Notes: generated from the sequence alone by a model not told the origin. Counted from the first letter of the stretch, positions 27,387-36,516 are shown. The stretch: DNA of 64,000 nt from Chitinophagales bacterium (GCA_017303475.1 JAFLBO010000013.1:98797-162796); one strand, 5' to 3'. Made by a program: numbers and translations.

Positions 27387-28553
27387 ATGCAACAAATCGT
27401 AGGGCAACAACGAACCAAAGATTTCCTGGCCAGCCTCGCAGCCGGCGGAAGGGTCCCTCATGCGCTGCTTTTCCTGTCTGGAACCGGCGGTGGCGGCTTG
27501 GCTATGGCTAACGCATTTGCCCAAACCCTTCAATGCGAAAAAAATAACGCCTCCGATGCTGCAGACGACGGCGGTTTGTTTGGTCCGGCAGAACCTGTGG
27601 AACGCCTGCAACCGGATCGAGTGGAAGCTTGCGGCGAATGTTCCGCCTGCCGAAAATCAGCCCAGTATATCCACCCGGATATCCACTTTTCCTTTCCAAC
27701 CATCGGCTCAAACGCCGTTAGCACAGATTTTTTGAAGGAATGGCGCGCCTTTTTGGCAGAAACACCCTATGCCGACGCCAATTCATGGCTTCAACGACTG
27801 GGCGCTGAAAACAAACAGGGCAACATAAATAAGGAAGAATGTAATGCCATTCTCAAAAAACTCAGCCTAAAAGCCTTCGAAGGCCGGTATAAAATCCTGC
27901 TCATGTGGCTGCCCGAATACCTGGGCAAAGAAGGCAACCGACTCCTCAAACTCATTGAAGAACCGCCGGAACAAACCATATTTTTGCTCGTAGCCGAAAA
28001 TCAGGACCTTATCCTGAACACCATCCTCTCTCGCTGCCAACTCGTAAAGCTGGATCCCTTAACCGACGAAGAAGTAGCTCAGGGCCTGGTAGCCCAACGC
28101 GGACTCAGCCTGGAAAGGGCCAGACAAATTGCCTTCCTGAGTGGCGGCGATTTCGGCACGGCACTCAGCGTTGCCGATACACCTGCCAACGACGATGCCC
28201 AGCTGCTCCTCGACTGGCTGCGCAAATGCTGGCGCGGACACGCGGTAGAGATGGTGCGCTGGACCGAAGACTTTGCCAAACTCGGACGCGAAAACCAAAA
28301 GCAATTCCTGCAATACGGATTGCACTTTTTGCGCGAAATGCTCTCACTCATCAGCACCGGAAGCCCAAACATGCGTCTGCGCCCGGAAGAAATGGCCACT
28401 GCGCAAAACATGGCCAAAGTGCTCAATTTTGATAAAATTGTACAAATCGTGGGCTTGCTCAACGATAATATCTATTACATCGAGCGCAATGCCAATCCAA
28501 AAATACTGTTCCTGGACACCTCCATCCGGGTTAACAGCATCATGAAATCCTGA
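27387..28553 (+). CDS. holB: DNA polymerase III delta-prime-like clamp-loader subunit
   Basis: About 388 residues from MQQIVGQQRTKDFLAS. The AAA+ clamp-loader fold shows 'GRVPHALLFLSGTGGGG' (degenerate Walker A without the GKT, as in delta-prime subunits), a zinc module 'CGECSACRKSAQYIHPD', 'EARYKILLMWLPE'-type Walker B region ('YKILLMWLPEYLG'), and sensor 'LVAENQDLILNTILSRCQ' (SRC motif). It opens and loads the sliding clamp with DnaX. The start is chosen over the longer frame because upstream is the GGAATGGTATTCC hairpin, and TATCTTCG (27371-27378) lies eight bases before the ATG. Next to ricT, as holB and yaaT are neighbours in Bacillus. Confidence 0.85.
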   Translation: MQQIVGQQRTKDFLASLAAGGRVPHALLFLSGTGGGGLAMANAFAQTLQCEKNNASDAADDGGLFGPAEPVERLQPDRVEACGECSACRKSAQYIHPDIHFSFPTIGSNAVSTDFLKEWRAFLAETPYADANSWLQRLGAENKQGNINKEECNAILKKLSLKAFEGRYKILLMWLPEYLGKEGNRLLKLIEEPPEQTIFLLVAENQDLILNTILSRCQLVKLDPLTDEEVAQGLVAQRGLSLERARQIAFLSGGDFGTALSVADTPANDDAQLLLDWLRKCWRGHAVEMVRWTEDFAKLGRENQKQFLQYGLHFLREMLSLISTGSPNMRLRPEEMATAQNMAKVLNFDKIVQIVGLLNDNIYYIERNANPKILFLDTSIRVNSIMKS

Positions 28554-28556
28554 ACC

Positions 28557-28823
28557 ATGAACGAAAACAGCTTTTCCTGGAAACGAATGGGTATGGTACT
28601 TCTCCTGACTATTGCCGTAGGCATAGGGCAATATTTTGTAGCGCACCAGTTCAATGATGGTAAAATGGGCCAGAAAGTTTACGGCGGCATCTTCATCGGC
28701 ATGGCCATTCCCAGCCTGTTGCTGGGCGGTGTGATGCGCCTTTTCCGGCCTGCTTTGCAGCGATATTTTGCTATTACAGCCGGACTTTGTTTATTTACCG
28801 GTCTTTTATTGTTGCTATTGTAA
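28557..28823 (+). CDS. Small membrane protein
   Basis: 88 residues with three hydrophobic segments (about residues 12-30, 40-58, 68-88) and a short charged loop between the first two. No recognised family. It begins four bases after the holB stop, so it is very likely cotranscribed. Function unknown. Confidence 0.7.
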   Translation: MNENSFSWKRMGMVLLLTIAVGIGQYFVAHQFNDGKMGQKVYGGIFIGMAIPSLLLGGVMRLFRPALQRYFAITAGLCLFTGLLLLLL

Positions 28824-28877
28824 GGCGCCAGGCGAGTAACTTTCAGAAAAAGGAAAGAATTATGCCCGAACCCTTGC

Positions 28878-28885
28878 TACTTTTG
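28878..28885 (+). promoter_or_regulatory. Minus-7 box TACTTTTG
   Basis: Perfect TAnnTTTG, 60 bases before the ricT ATG; suggests ricT has its own promoter after holB and the small membrane gene. Confidence 0.5.
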
Positions 28886-28945
28886 CTCTTCGATTTTCGT
28901 TGGAGAGTGTTTTGACTTTAATACGCTTAATTCCAAAAACAAAAC

Positions 28946-30454
28946 ATGGGATGTATAGGATGCTCCTGTTCAACAGGTAAAGATAGTGTAGGCGGCTGCA
29001 AATCAAATGGAGGATGCGCCTCCGGAGGCTGCAATCGCCACAATACATACGACTGGATCACGGCTCAGGGAATTTCAGATCCGCGCCCGTTTGATGTGGT
29101 TGAAGTGAGTTTTAAAAACGGTTCGCGAAAGGAATTCTTCAAAAACCCGCAACACACCCGCGCCACAACCGGCGACTGGGTGGTGGTGGAGTCTGCTTCC
29201 GGCGGCTTCGATGTAGGCAAGGTTTCCCTCACCGGCGAACTCGTGCGCCTGCAGATGAAACGTAAACGTGTACGCCAGGATGCTCGCCTCAGTCAGGTAG
29301 TGCGAAAAGCCCACGACCGCGACATAGAGCGCCTGGATGAAGTGCGCAAGGAAGAACGTGATATCCTCATTCATGCGCGCGCCATTGCCCGCTCGCTCGA
29401 TCTCAACATGAAGATTGGCGATGTCGAATTTCAGGGCGATGGCCGGAAATGTACCTTTTACTACACCGCCGATGGTCGTGTGGACTTCCGCGAACTCATT
29501 CGGCATTACGCCCGGGATTTCAAAGTAAAGGTGGAAATGCGTCAGATCGGCGCGCGCCAGGAATCTGCCCGTATTGGCGGCCTGGGCAACTGTGGCCGGG
29601 AATTGTGCTGCTCCACCTGGCTCAGCGAGTTCAAAAGTGTAAACACCGCTGCCGCGCGCTACCAGAACCTGGCTATCAACCAAACCAAACTCAGCGGAAT
29701 GTGCGGCCGCCTCAAATGTTGCCTCAACTACGAGCTGGATACGTATATTGATGCGCTGGAAGACTTCCCGGATCGCGCCGAAAGACTGAAAACACAAGCC
29801 GGCCTGGCCATCCTGATCAAAACGGACGTGTTCAAAAGGCTGATGTTCTACACCTACGCCGAAGACAGGGGTAAACTCTACCCTATTCACGTAGACCAGA
29901 TCTGGGAAGCCATTGATTTGATCAAATCCGGCAAATTACCCGGCAGCTTGGAAGATATTCTGGCGATGGCCCCTGCTCCGGAAGTGGAAGAAGCAGATGA
30001 AGTTGAACCGGATTTCGAAAATGTGCACGACGTTATCCAGTTGCCCATCGAAAAACGGAATAAACGGAAGAAAAAACGCAATAAAAACCGCGACCGCTCT
30101 CAATCTGCTGCTGCCGCAGTGGAAAAAGCCGCCCAAAACGATGCTTTGCAGGGCAAAAGACAAGGCCCGCCTCCGCGCAGAAATGACAGACCTGGCGGCG
30201 GTGGCGCTCAGGGACAGGGCAACCGTCCACCACAAAACAGACCACCACAAAATCGCCCGGATCAGAAACCACAGGGCGATAGGCCCAAGCAGGACCAGCG
30301 TCCGCCTAACCCACCTAAAAATCAGGGGGGCGGCGGCCAAAATCCCAACAAAAACCAGGGCGGCGGTGGCCCAAACCGCAACCCAGGCGATGGCGGTCCA
30401 AATCCTAACCGTAACCAGGGCGGTGGCCCTAACAAACCTAAAGGCAAATCTTAA
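28946..30454 (+). CDS. ricT: PSP1-domain protein, RicT-like
   Basis: 502 residues. A Cys-rich N-terminus (eight Cys within residues 1-35, 'MGCIGCSCSTG', 'GGCASGGC') is followed by the PSP1 domain with its Cys-containing core ('CGRELCCSTWLSEF', 'LSGMCGRLKCCLNYE', residues 215-270), and then a region to about 345. The last 110 residues are a disordered Gly/Gln/Asn/Pro/Arg tail with repeats such as 'KNQGGGGQNPN'. In Bacillus, RicT acts with RicA and RicF in RNA processing and carries an FeS cluster; RicA and RicF genes are not next to it here. The tail suggests RNA binding or condensate formation, which is inference. Cytoplasmic. Confidence 0.85.
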   Translation: MGCIGCSCSTGKDSVGGCKSNGGCASGGCNRHNTYDWITAQGISDPRPFDVVEVSFKNGSRKEFFKNPQHTRATTGDWVVVESASGGFDVGKVSLTGELVRLQMKRKRVRQDARLSQVVRKAHDRDIERLDEVRKEERDILIHARAIARSLDLNMKIGDVEFQGDGRKCTFYYTADGRVDFRELIRHYARDFKVKVEMRQIGARQESARIGGLGNCGRELCCSTWLSEFKSVNTAAARYQNLAINQTKLSGMCGRLKCCLNYELDTYIDALEDFPDRAERLKTQAGLAILIKTDVFKRLMFYTYAEDRGKLYPIHVDQIWEAIDLIKSGKLPGSLEDILAMAPAPEVEEADEVEPDFENVHDVIQLPIEKRNKRKKKRNKNRDRSQSAAAAVEKAAQNDALQGKRQGPPPRRNDRPGGGGAQGQGNRPPQNRPPQNRPDQKPQGDRPKQDQRPPNPPKNQGGGGQNPNKNQGGGGPNRNPGDGGPNPNRNQGGGPNKPKGKS

Positions 30455-30457
30455 GTC

Positions 30458-30925
30458 ATGATTCGCAACCTATTTTTTGCCCTGGCAGCAACGTTTGCTG
30501 TTTTTTCTTGTCAGAATAATTCGGAACCTAAGAAGATGTCCGGGCTGGCAACCGCTATCATGGATTCTACCCTGATTCGGGTGTGGCCTAAAGAGATCGA
30601 CTCTCTGAAACGCCTGGATCCAAACATTCCAATAGTGGATGTTCGCACCGAACTGGAATACCGCACCAGCCACATTTTCCGGTCCATAAACTGTAGCGTC
30701 AAATCAGCAGATTTCGATCGCAAAATTGTCCAGCTGAACCGCCAGTCGCCCGTGATTGTATACGACGAATCCAGCACTGTAAGCCTTCAGGCGGCAGAAA
30801 GAATGAAAGCGCTTGGTTTTGTGCGGGTGTATGAACTGGCAGGCGGAATTTATAGCTGGGCCCGCGACGGCAAAGCACTGGTTTCTGGCGATTCCGGGAT
30901 AGATTCTAATTTGATATTGAAATAA
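30458..30925 (+). CDS. Rhodanese-like lipoprotein lacking the catalytic Cys
   Basis: 155 residues. The lipoprotein signal ends 'FAVFSC' (Cys 18). A rhodanese fold follows ('IPIVDVRTELEYRTSHI', 'SPVIVYDESST', 'ERMKALGFVRVYELAGGIYSW'). In active rhodaneses the loop after the 'VVYC' strand starts with Cys; here the place is taken by Asp/Glu ('VYDESSTVS'), so sulfur transfer is not expected and a binding role is more likely. It begins three bases after ricT, and ends about 35 bases before the Bat cluster. Confidence 0.8.
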   Translation: MIRNLFFALAATFAVFSCQNNSEPKKMSGLATAIMDSTLIRVWPKEIDSLKRLDPNIPIVDVRTELEYRTSHIFRSINCSVKSADFDRKIVQLNRQSPVIVYDESSTVSLQAAERMKALGFVRVYELAGGIYSWARDGKALVSGDSGIDSNLILK

Positions 30926-30960
30926 TTGCCGGCGTTTGTCCAATCCATCCGGCACCGTGT

Positions 30961-31827
30961 ATGGAAGAACTGATCAAAAAAGTCAGAAAGATTGAGATCA
31001 AGACCCGCCGGATTACACGCAACCTGTTCACCGGTGGCTACCACAGCGCTTTTAAGGGCCGGGGTATGTCGTTCAGCGAAGTGCGCCAATATCAGTTTGG
31101 CGACGATGTGCGCGATATAGACTGGAATGTAACCGCCCGCACCGGAGAACCACACATCAAAATTTTTGAAGAAGAACGCGAACTAACCGTCATGCTGATG
31201 GTAGACATCAGCGGCTCGGCTTTTTTTGGCACAACAGGCCAGTGGAAACAGGAATTGCTCACCGAAATATGCGCTCTGCTGGCTTTTAGTGCAGATTCCA
31301 ACAATGACAAAGTCGGATTGCTGCTTTTTTCCGACCAACCGGAGCTCTTTATTGCCCCCAAAAAAGGTCGGCAACACACCCTGCGGATCATACGGGAATT
31401 GCTCAATGTACAACCCGCCGATCGCGGCACCGACCTGTCGGCCGCCATTCAGTTTGTGCGCAATGTGCTGAAAAAGAAAAGCGTATGCTTTGTTCTGTCT
31501 GATTTTCAGGGCAACGGCTATGAGGCCGCCTTGCGCATTTTAGCCCAAAAACACGACAGCGTGGGCATCCACTGCTGGGATCCGCGCGAACGCGAATTGC
31601 CCAACGTAGGATTGTTGCAGGTAAAAGACGCCGAAACAGGTCATACCACCTGGCTCGACACCTCCAATCCCTTAGTCAGAAACGATTATGCCAGGCGTTT
31701 CGACGATACCCGTGCCGCAGCACAATCGGCCTTTCGCAGCGCCGGCGCCGATTTTTTGAGTCTTCAAACCTCAGAATCGTACGCCTCTGTTTTGCTTCAC
31801 TTTTTTGAAAACAGAGCCAAAAAATGA
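30961..31827 (+). CDS. DUF58 domain protein of a Bat cluster
   Basis: 288 residues. The N-terminal 'RNLFTGGYHSAFKGRGMSF' and 'VRQYQFGDDVRDIDWNVTAR' are signature segments of DUF58 proteins, and the following part is a VWA-like fold with MIDAS-type 'VDISGSAFFG'. Cytoplasmic or membrane-associated. In Bacteroidota such genes usually sit after a MoxR AAA+ ATPase and before BatA-BatD and take part in aerotolerance or chaperoned assembly of metal proteins; no MoxR gene is adjacent here. The stop overlaps the next start by four bases (ATGA), as does the next junction. Confidence 0.85.
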   Translation: MEELIKKVRKIEIKTRRITRNLFTGGYHSAFKGRGMSFSEVRQYQFGDDVRDIDWNVTARTGEPHIKIFEEERELTVMLMVDISGSAFFGTTGQWKQELLTEICALLAFSADSNNDKVGLLLFSDQPELFIAPKKGRQHTLRIIRELLNVQPADRGTDLSAAIQFVRNVLKKKSVCFVLSDFQGNGYEAALRILAQKHDSVGIHCWDPRERELPNVGLLQVKDAETGHTTWLDTSNPLVRNDYARRFDDTRAAAQSAFRSAGADFLSLQTSESYASVLLHFFENRAKK

Positions 31828-32753
31828 GCAAAACCAGTCTGTTATCCTGGATTTTCCTGCTATTTACCTGCCTCGCAGCCACCCAAGGCCTGGCTCAGGC
31901 AAGCCTTTCTGCCGACAGTAACCATGTAGAAACAGGCAATGCCCTGATACTGCACCTGCAATACCCTGCACATCTGGGCAAACCCACCGACACCCTAAAA
32001 TTTAACGCCTGGGCCAACCAGCTTCCCGCAGAAAACATCGTGGAACAAAGCGATTGGGTTGCCCGCGAAAACGGCGTTTATGGCAAAGACCTGACGGTAT
32101 TGTTTTTTGATGAAGACAGCCTGCAACTTCCGCCGCTTCCCATAGCTCTGCGAAATGGCGACACCCTCCTGACCAACACCCTGGATCTGGTTGTAAAAGC
32201 CACCCCTGCACCTGACGACCTCAACGATATGGCGCCCATCAAGGATATCCATCCGGAGCCATCAGACTGGACCGATTATTTGCCCTGGATTCTGGGAGTT
32301 GCGGCAGTTATGGCCGTTTTATACCTGTTTTATGTCTTGATCAATCGTCGCCGGGAGGCCCGGATGCGGAGTCGTACGCTGGCTCTGCCACCCCATGAAC
32401 TGGCTTTGAAAAAGTTGGAGGTTTTGCAGCAAAAAAACCGGATATCCCGTGGGCAGGTCAAGGAACATTATGCCGAACTGACCGATATTATCCGGGAGTA
32501 TCTGGAAAAACGATTTGCCGTGCCTGCGCTGGAGTCTACTACCTACGAAACTGTGCTGCGCCTGAAAAAAGCGGCATTCCCGCAGCAATGGCTTCAGCCG
32601 CTTCAGGAGCTGCTGGAACAAGCGGATCTGGCCAAGTTTGCCCGCGTGGTTCCGGATGACTCCTTCCGGGAATATTCCTTCCAGCTGGCGCGCAATCTGG
32701 TGTTGGAAACCAAGCCAACAAACACAGAAAACCCTGAAAACCAACAAGCATGA
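31824..32753 (+). CDS. Membrane protein of the Bat cluster (BatD-like or DUF4381-like)
   Basis: 309 residues. Signal peptide to about residue 26, a periplasmic beta domain ('NALILHLQYPAHLG', 'DEDSLQLPPLPI'), one membrane segment near residues 155-175 ('LPWILGVAAVMAVLYLFYVL'), and a cytoplasmic helical part with 'YAELTDIIREYLEKRFAVPALESTTYE', which is typical of Bat-cluster membrane partners. It probably links periplasmic events to the DUF58 and VWA proteins. Overlaps both neighbours by four bases, so the three genes are translated as a unit. Confidence 0.75.
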   Translation: MSKTSLLSWIFLLFTCLAATQGLAQASLSADSNHVETGNALILHLQYPAHLGKPTDTLKFNAWANQLPAENIVEQSDWVARENGVYGKDLTVLFFDEDSLQLPPLPIALRNGDTLLTNTLDLVVKATPAPDDLNDMAPIKDIHPEPSDWTDYLPWILGVAAVMAVLYLFYVLINRRREARMRSRTLALPPHELALKKLEVLQQKNRISRGQVKEHYAELTDIIREYLEKRFAVPALESTTYETVLRLKKAAFPQQWLQPLQELLEQADLAKFARVVPDDSFREYSFQLARNLVLETKPTNTENPENQQA

Positions 32754-33721
32754 CCCTCGCTGCTCCACTTTGGCTACTCTTGTTGCTGCCGCTGGTTTGG
32801 CTGATTCGCCGGAACCGGCAAGTCAATGCCTTGCGCCTCCCAAAAGCAGAAGCAGCCCTGGAGCACACGGGTTGGCGCACCCGAATCAGGAGCAGATTGC
32901 ACTGGCTGCGTTGGGCGGCACTGGTATTACTGGTATTGGCCATGGCCCGGCCTCAACGCAAGTGGAACGAAGAAAAAATAAAGGCAGATGCCCTGGATAT
33001 TGTTCTAAGTATGGACATATCTCCTTCCATGCTGAGTCGGGATTTTGAACCAGACCGGCTGACGGTATCCAAATTGATGGCGGCAGATTTTGTAGAAAAC
33101 CGGCCGCACGACCGGGTTGGACTTGTAGCTTTTTCCGCAGAAGCATTTACACAATGTCCGCTTACCACCGATAAACGAGTGGTAAAATCATTCATCAACG
33201 AACTAACGGTGGGCAGGCTGGAAGATGGAACCGCCATTGGTATGGGATTGGCCACAGCGGTGAACCGCTTGAAAGATAGTCCTTCCAAAACCAAAATTGT
33301 GGTGCTGATAACTGATGGAGAAAACAACGCCGGTTATATAGCGCCATTGCAAGCGGCAGAAATAGCCAAAACCCTGGGTGTGCGCGTTTACACGGTAGGC
33401 ATTGGTACGGAGGGCGTAGTGATGTCGCCCGCACAACGTAATCCGGATGGTTCCTACAGTTTTGCGCCCAGGTACATGCGTTTTGACACACAATTGCTGG
33501 AAGAAATGGCGGCTGTAACTGGGGGAAAGTTCTATCGGGCCCGTTCAGAACGGGATCTTCAACTCATTTACGGCGAAATTGACCGGCTGGAGAAGACCAA
33601 AATAGAGGTCAGTACCATCAAACGCACCACCGATTACTTTTATTGGTGCATTGGCGCGGCAGTTTGTCTGTTGTTGATAGAAATCCTCAGTGCCTGGGTG
33701 TTCCTGCGATCGGCGAGTTAG
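32750..33721 (+). CDS. batA: VWA-domain membrane protein, BatA-like
   Basis: 323 residues. Membrane segments near residues 5-20 and 45-62, then a VWA domain with an intact MIDAS ('SMDISPSMLSRD', 'TAIGMGLATAVN', 'LITDGENN'), and a last membrane segment ('CIGAAVCLLLIEILSAWVFL'). In the standard Bat layout BatB, BatC and BatD would follow, but here the next thing is a repeat block and a convergent gene, so the operon is short. It ends two bases before a GATGRAC array. Confidence 0.85.
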   Translation: MTLAAPLWLLLLLPLVWLIRRNRQVNALRLPKAEAALEHTGWRTRIRSRLHWLRWAALVLLVLAMARPQRKWNEEKIKADALDIVLSMDISPSMLSRDFEPDRLTVSKLMAADFVENRPHDRVGLVAFSAEAFTQCPLTTDKRVVKSFINELTVGRLEDGTAIGMGLATAVNRLKDSPSKTKIVVLITDGENNAGYIAPLQAAEIAKTLGVRVYTVGIGTEGVVMSPAQRNPDGSYSFAPRYMRFDTQLLEEMAAVTGGKFYRARSERDLQLIYGEIDRLEKTKIEVSTIKRTTDYFYWCIGAAVCLLLIEILSAWVFLRSAS

Positions 33722-33978
33722 GAACGATGGACGATGAACGATGGACGATGGACGCCCAAATTCAACGCCTCTGCGAAAATCTGCGCTCTCATCTGTGAAA
33801 ATCTGCGGGAAATCGCTCTCCGTGGCATTTCCCGCAGATTTTACACAGATTTATTGCACAGAAGGTGAGGTGCGGATATTTCGGAAACAGTAGATAGATC
33901 TCTTATTCAACTCGAGATCTATCCACCGTCCACCGTAAGCCGTCCACCGTAAGCCGTAAACCGTCTACCGTAAGCCGT
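33722..33978. repeat. Composite repeat block between convergent genes
   Basis: From the left: GGACGAT/GAACGAT 7-mers (33722-33754) immediately after the BatA-like stop, then CGCCTCTGCGAAAATCTGCG and CGCAGATTTTACACAGATTT units (33768-33860), then CCACCGT and AAGCCGT 7-mers (33921-33979), which read ACGGTGG and ACGGCTT toward the minus-strand TPR gene. Same design as 14866-15249 and 39380-39799. Confidence 0.88.
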
Positions 33979-34815
33979 TCACTTCAACTTCTCACATTCC
34001 GCCATGAGGAACTCTGCTTTGGAGCGGAGGCGGAAATTGGGATCATTTTCCGTAAAGGTGCGCTGAAGGAAGAATTTCAGATCCGGGATGGCTTCAGCGT
34101 AACGCTTGAGGTGATAAAAGGAATCAGCCCGGCGCAGGCGTGCCAGCCAGTAGATGGGTTGAACCGCTAAAGAGCGTTCAATGGTAGCCTGAAAATCGGA
34201 GATCGCATTTTCCCAATCATTTTTCATCATGAGAATTTTGCCCCGACCATAGAAAGGCTCCGGATTGTGGGCATAAATAGCTATGCTCTTGGAGAAATCG
34301 TACAACGCATCGTTGTAGTTTTTCAACTTGTAGTTTACATAGCCCCTGCGTTCATATGCGAGCGCATGACGAGAATATTTTTCAATAGCATTGGTGAGAG
34401 CCTCGGAAGCTTGTTCCATACCGCCCTGCTGCACCAGATCACGTCCGCGCAGAAACTCAGACACAGCCACTTTGTCTGATTTGGGTTCAATGGTGTGTTG
34501 GTCCAGTACTTTGCCGTTTTGTACCCACCAGGCGCCCACATTGCCGGCAAGGGCAAATTGAGCTATTTCGTACAACAAAGCAGTGGTACTGCGATAACGT
34601 TTTTGTGTGCTCATCAGCGTTTGCTGAGGAACATTCAACATATATCCCTCTTCATGGAATACCTGTTCGGCTGTGAAGAGCACATCCGTTTTGAAATAGC
34701 TCTCTACACGGGTATTCCAGTGTTTCAATACCATTTCATAGGTTCGCTGGGAACCAAACTCAAGCTGACCTCTGAAGATTACCTTGAGCGGAGCGGATTG
34801 TTGTTGTGGCGTCAT
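33979..34815 (-). CDS. TPR-repeat protein
   Basis: 278 residues, no signal peptide. The first 120 residues are unassigned mixed alpha/beta ('LKVIFRGQLEFGSQRTYEMVLKHWN'). From about 125 on there are at least three TPR motifs ('ASEALTNAIEKYSRHALAYERRGYVNYKL', broken here between 'AIEKYS' and 'RHALAYERRG'; 'YDFSKSIAIYAHNPEPFYGRG'; 'ISDFQATIERS'). Likely a cytoplasmic scaffold. It is preceded by a leader of about 300 bases if the TTG-N20-CACCTTTG promoter at 35128-35158 is real. Convergent with the BatA-like gene. Confidence 0.75.
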   Translation of the reverse strand: MTPQQQSAPLKVIFRGQLEFGSQRTYEMVLKHWNTRVESYFKTDVLFTAEQVFHEEGYMLNVPQQTLMSTQKRYRSTTALLYEIAQFALAGNVGAWWVQNGKVLDQHTIEPKSDKVAVSEFLRGRDLVQQGGMEQASEALTNAIEKYSRHALAYERRGYVNYKLKNYNDALYDFSKSIAIYAHNPEPFYGRGKILMMKNDWENAISDFQATIERSLAVQPIYWLARLRRADSFYHLKRYAEAIPDLKFFLQRTFTENDPNFRLRSKAEFLMAECEKLK

Positions 34816-35313
34816 CCTGCTTGCTGTTTTAAAAGTTCATGTACTACGTGTTTTCAGTTGGCAGGGTTTTGATCAGGGCCGTAACAGGCTTACTTCTGTA
34901 CGTACCGTACAAAGTGAATAGGGCAGACACTGGTTAGCTTTTGCCGGCAACTCAATTATGTGCCGAAAAAGTAGGGACTGTGCTGTGTGCAGGCAACACC
35001 GACTACTAATGTGTTGCTGTTTGCTTAAACCACGAAATCTTAGAATAATACCCTTTAGATAAGATAGCCACAAAGACCCAAAACGACTTCCTGACTAAGA
35101 CAAAGGGACGCTTTCCCAAAAGAGCTACAAAGGTGTCGATTTTCTTTTACCTGTGCAAGTCTGGAAAGTAAAATTTTAGAAAAAACTTTTTGTTTTACGA
35201 AAAATAAAACAATTTTATTCTAAAACGATTTCAAAAAACAGCCGCTTACCAAATAAAAAGTAAGTATGCATGGTTTTTGCCAAGTATCCTTGCCTGTGCT
35301 GTGCTGAACGCCA
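34816..35313. other. Long intergenic region, probable leader of the TPR gene
   Basis: 498 bases with no credible protein and no repeat family. The minus strand has the likely promoter at 35128-35158. From 35160 to 35260 the DNA is strongly AT-rich. A regulatory leader or small RNA is possible, but no structure was recognised. Confidence 0.4.
35128..35158 (-). promoter_or_regulatory. Candidate promoter TTG-N20-CACCTTTG
   Basis: TTG at 35156-35158 and CACCTTTG at 35128-35135 on the minus strand, with the same 20-base spacing as the promoter at 10467-10497. It would give the TPR gene a leader of about 300 bases. Confidence 0.4.
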
Positions 35314-36516
35314 TTACTGTTGCAAAGCCATGGCCAAACCGGCCAGATGACCGCCTGTCCAGGCTGCCTGAAAATTAAATCCGCCGGTAATGGCATCAAT
35401 GTCTAACGCCTCTCCGGCAATAAAAAGATTGGGACAAACCTTGCTTTCAAAGGTCTTGAACTGTATTTCTTTGAGCGACACCCCGCCGGCCGTTACAAAC
35501 TCTTCTTTAAAGGTGCTTTTATCGGATATCTGAAAAGTGGCTGCCGTGATTTGCTTCTGCAAACCGTGCATCTCCTGTTTGCTCAAGTCGGCCCAGCGTT
35601 TTCCGGCTGGTATACCGGAAGCTTCCACCAATCGTTCCCACAATCGGGCGGGCAGGGAGGCAGCTGCCTGGTTTATTACCTGTTTTTTACCATGTTCCAA
35701 CCGCATCTGTTGCAGCGCTTCAGCAAGTTCATCAGGGTGCAAATGCCCGGCAAATTGCACTTCCAGGGTGAATTTATACTCCATCGCCGCCAATTCCCGG
35801 GCCCCCACTGCTGAAAGTCGCAACACCGCCGGACCACTCAAGCCCCAATGCGTAACCAGCAGAGGCCCCTGTGCCGAAAGCTTAGCGCCTGGAATACGCA
35901 ATTGGGCCAACGGAACCGAGACCCCAGAGAGATCGCGCAGGCGCGTATCTTTTGTGTTAAAAGTGAACAAACTTGGCACCGGCGGTACAATTTGATGCCC
36001 CAATTGGCGTAATTTTTCCCAAATGGCCGGATTGCTTCCGCTGGCTACCATAACCTTGTCGAATGTTTCTGTGCCCACGCGCCAGCCACCGCCCGGTAAA
36101 GGCTCCAGGGTTTCCACCCGCGCGCCGGTGCGCACCTGCACGCCCGCCCGAAAAGCTGAACGCTCCAAACAATCCACAATGGTTTGAGATGAATCTGTGA
36201 CTGGAAACATACGCCCGTCGGACTCGGTTTTGAGGGCTACACCCCGGCGGGCAAACCATTGCACGGTTTGTTCAGGCCCGAATTGCAGGAATGGTCCAAG
36301 GAGTTCCCGGTGGCCACGCGGGTAGTTTTTTACCAGTTCCCGGGCATCGAAACAAGCATGGGTTACATTGCAGCGGCCGCCGCCACTGATACGCACCTTT
36401 TCCAGCACGTTTTTGCCGCGCTCAAAAATGGTTACCCTGCAGGATGGATTGGATTCCGCTGCGGTGATGGCTCCGAAGAATCCTGCGGCGCCGCCACCGA
36501 TAATGGCGATGTTCAT
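35314..36516 (-). CDS. BaiN/HI0933-like FAD flavoprotein (aminoacetone oxidase family)
   Basis: About 400 residues from MNIAIIGGGAAGF, which opens the Rossmann FAD motif GGGAAG. Further family marks: 'ISGGGRCNVTHA', 'VTDSSQTIVDCL', 'KVMVASGSNPAI', 'PLLVTHWGLSGPAVL', 'VTAGGVSLKEI', 'FIAGEALDIDAITGGFNFQAAWTGG' (cut here to its core 'GEALDIDAITGGFN'). The family reduces or oxidises uncertain substrates. The start at 36516 rather than 36543 is set by a TATCTTTG minus-7 box at 36522-36529, five bases from the ATG, so the mRNA is near leaderless. A copy of this promoter and start lies at the end of hemA. Confidence 0.85.
   Translation of the reverse strand: MNIAIIGGGAAGFFGAITAAESNPSCRVTIFERGKNVLEKVRISGGGRCNVTHACFDARELVKNYPRGHRELLGPFLQFGPEQTVQWFARRGVALKTESDGRMFPVTDSSQTIVDCLERSAFRAGVQVRTGARVETLEPLPGGGWRVGTETFDKVMVASGSNPAIWEKLRQLGHQIVPPVPSLFTFNTKDTRLRDLSGVSVPLAQLRIPGAKLSAQGPLLVTHWGLSGPAVLRLSAVGARELAAMEYKFTLEVQFAGHLHPDELAEALQQMRLEHGKKQVINQAAASLPARLWERLVEASGIPAGKRWADLSKQEMHGLQKQITAATFQISDKSTFKEEFVTAGGVSLKEIQFKTFESKVCPNLFIAGEALDIDAITGGFNFQAAWTGGHLAGLAMALQQ

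Noticed and set aside
34873..35073. 66-codon minus-strand gene in the long leader
   Set aside because: No clear start signal, odd composition; kept only as possible leader sequence.
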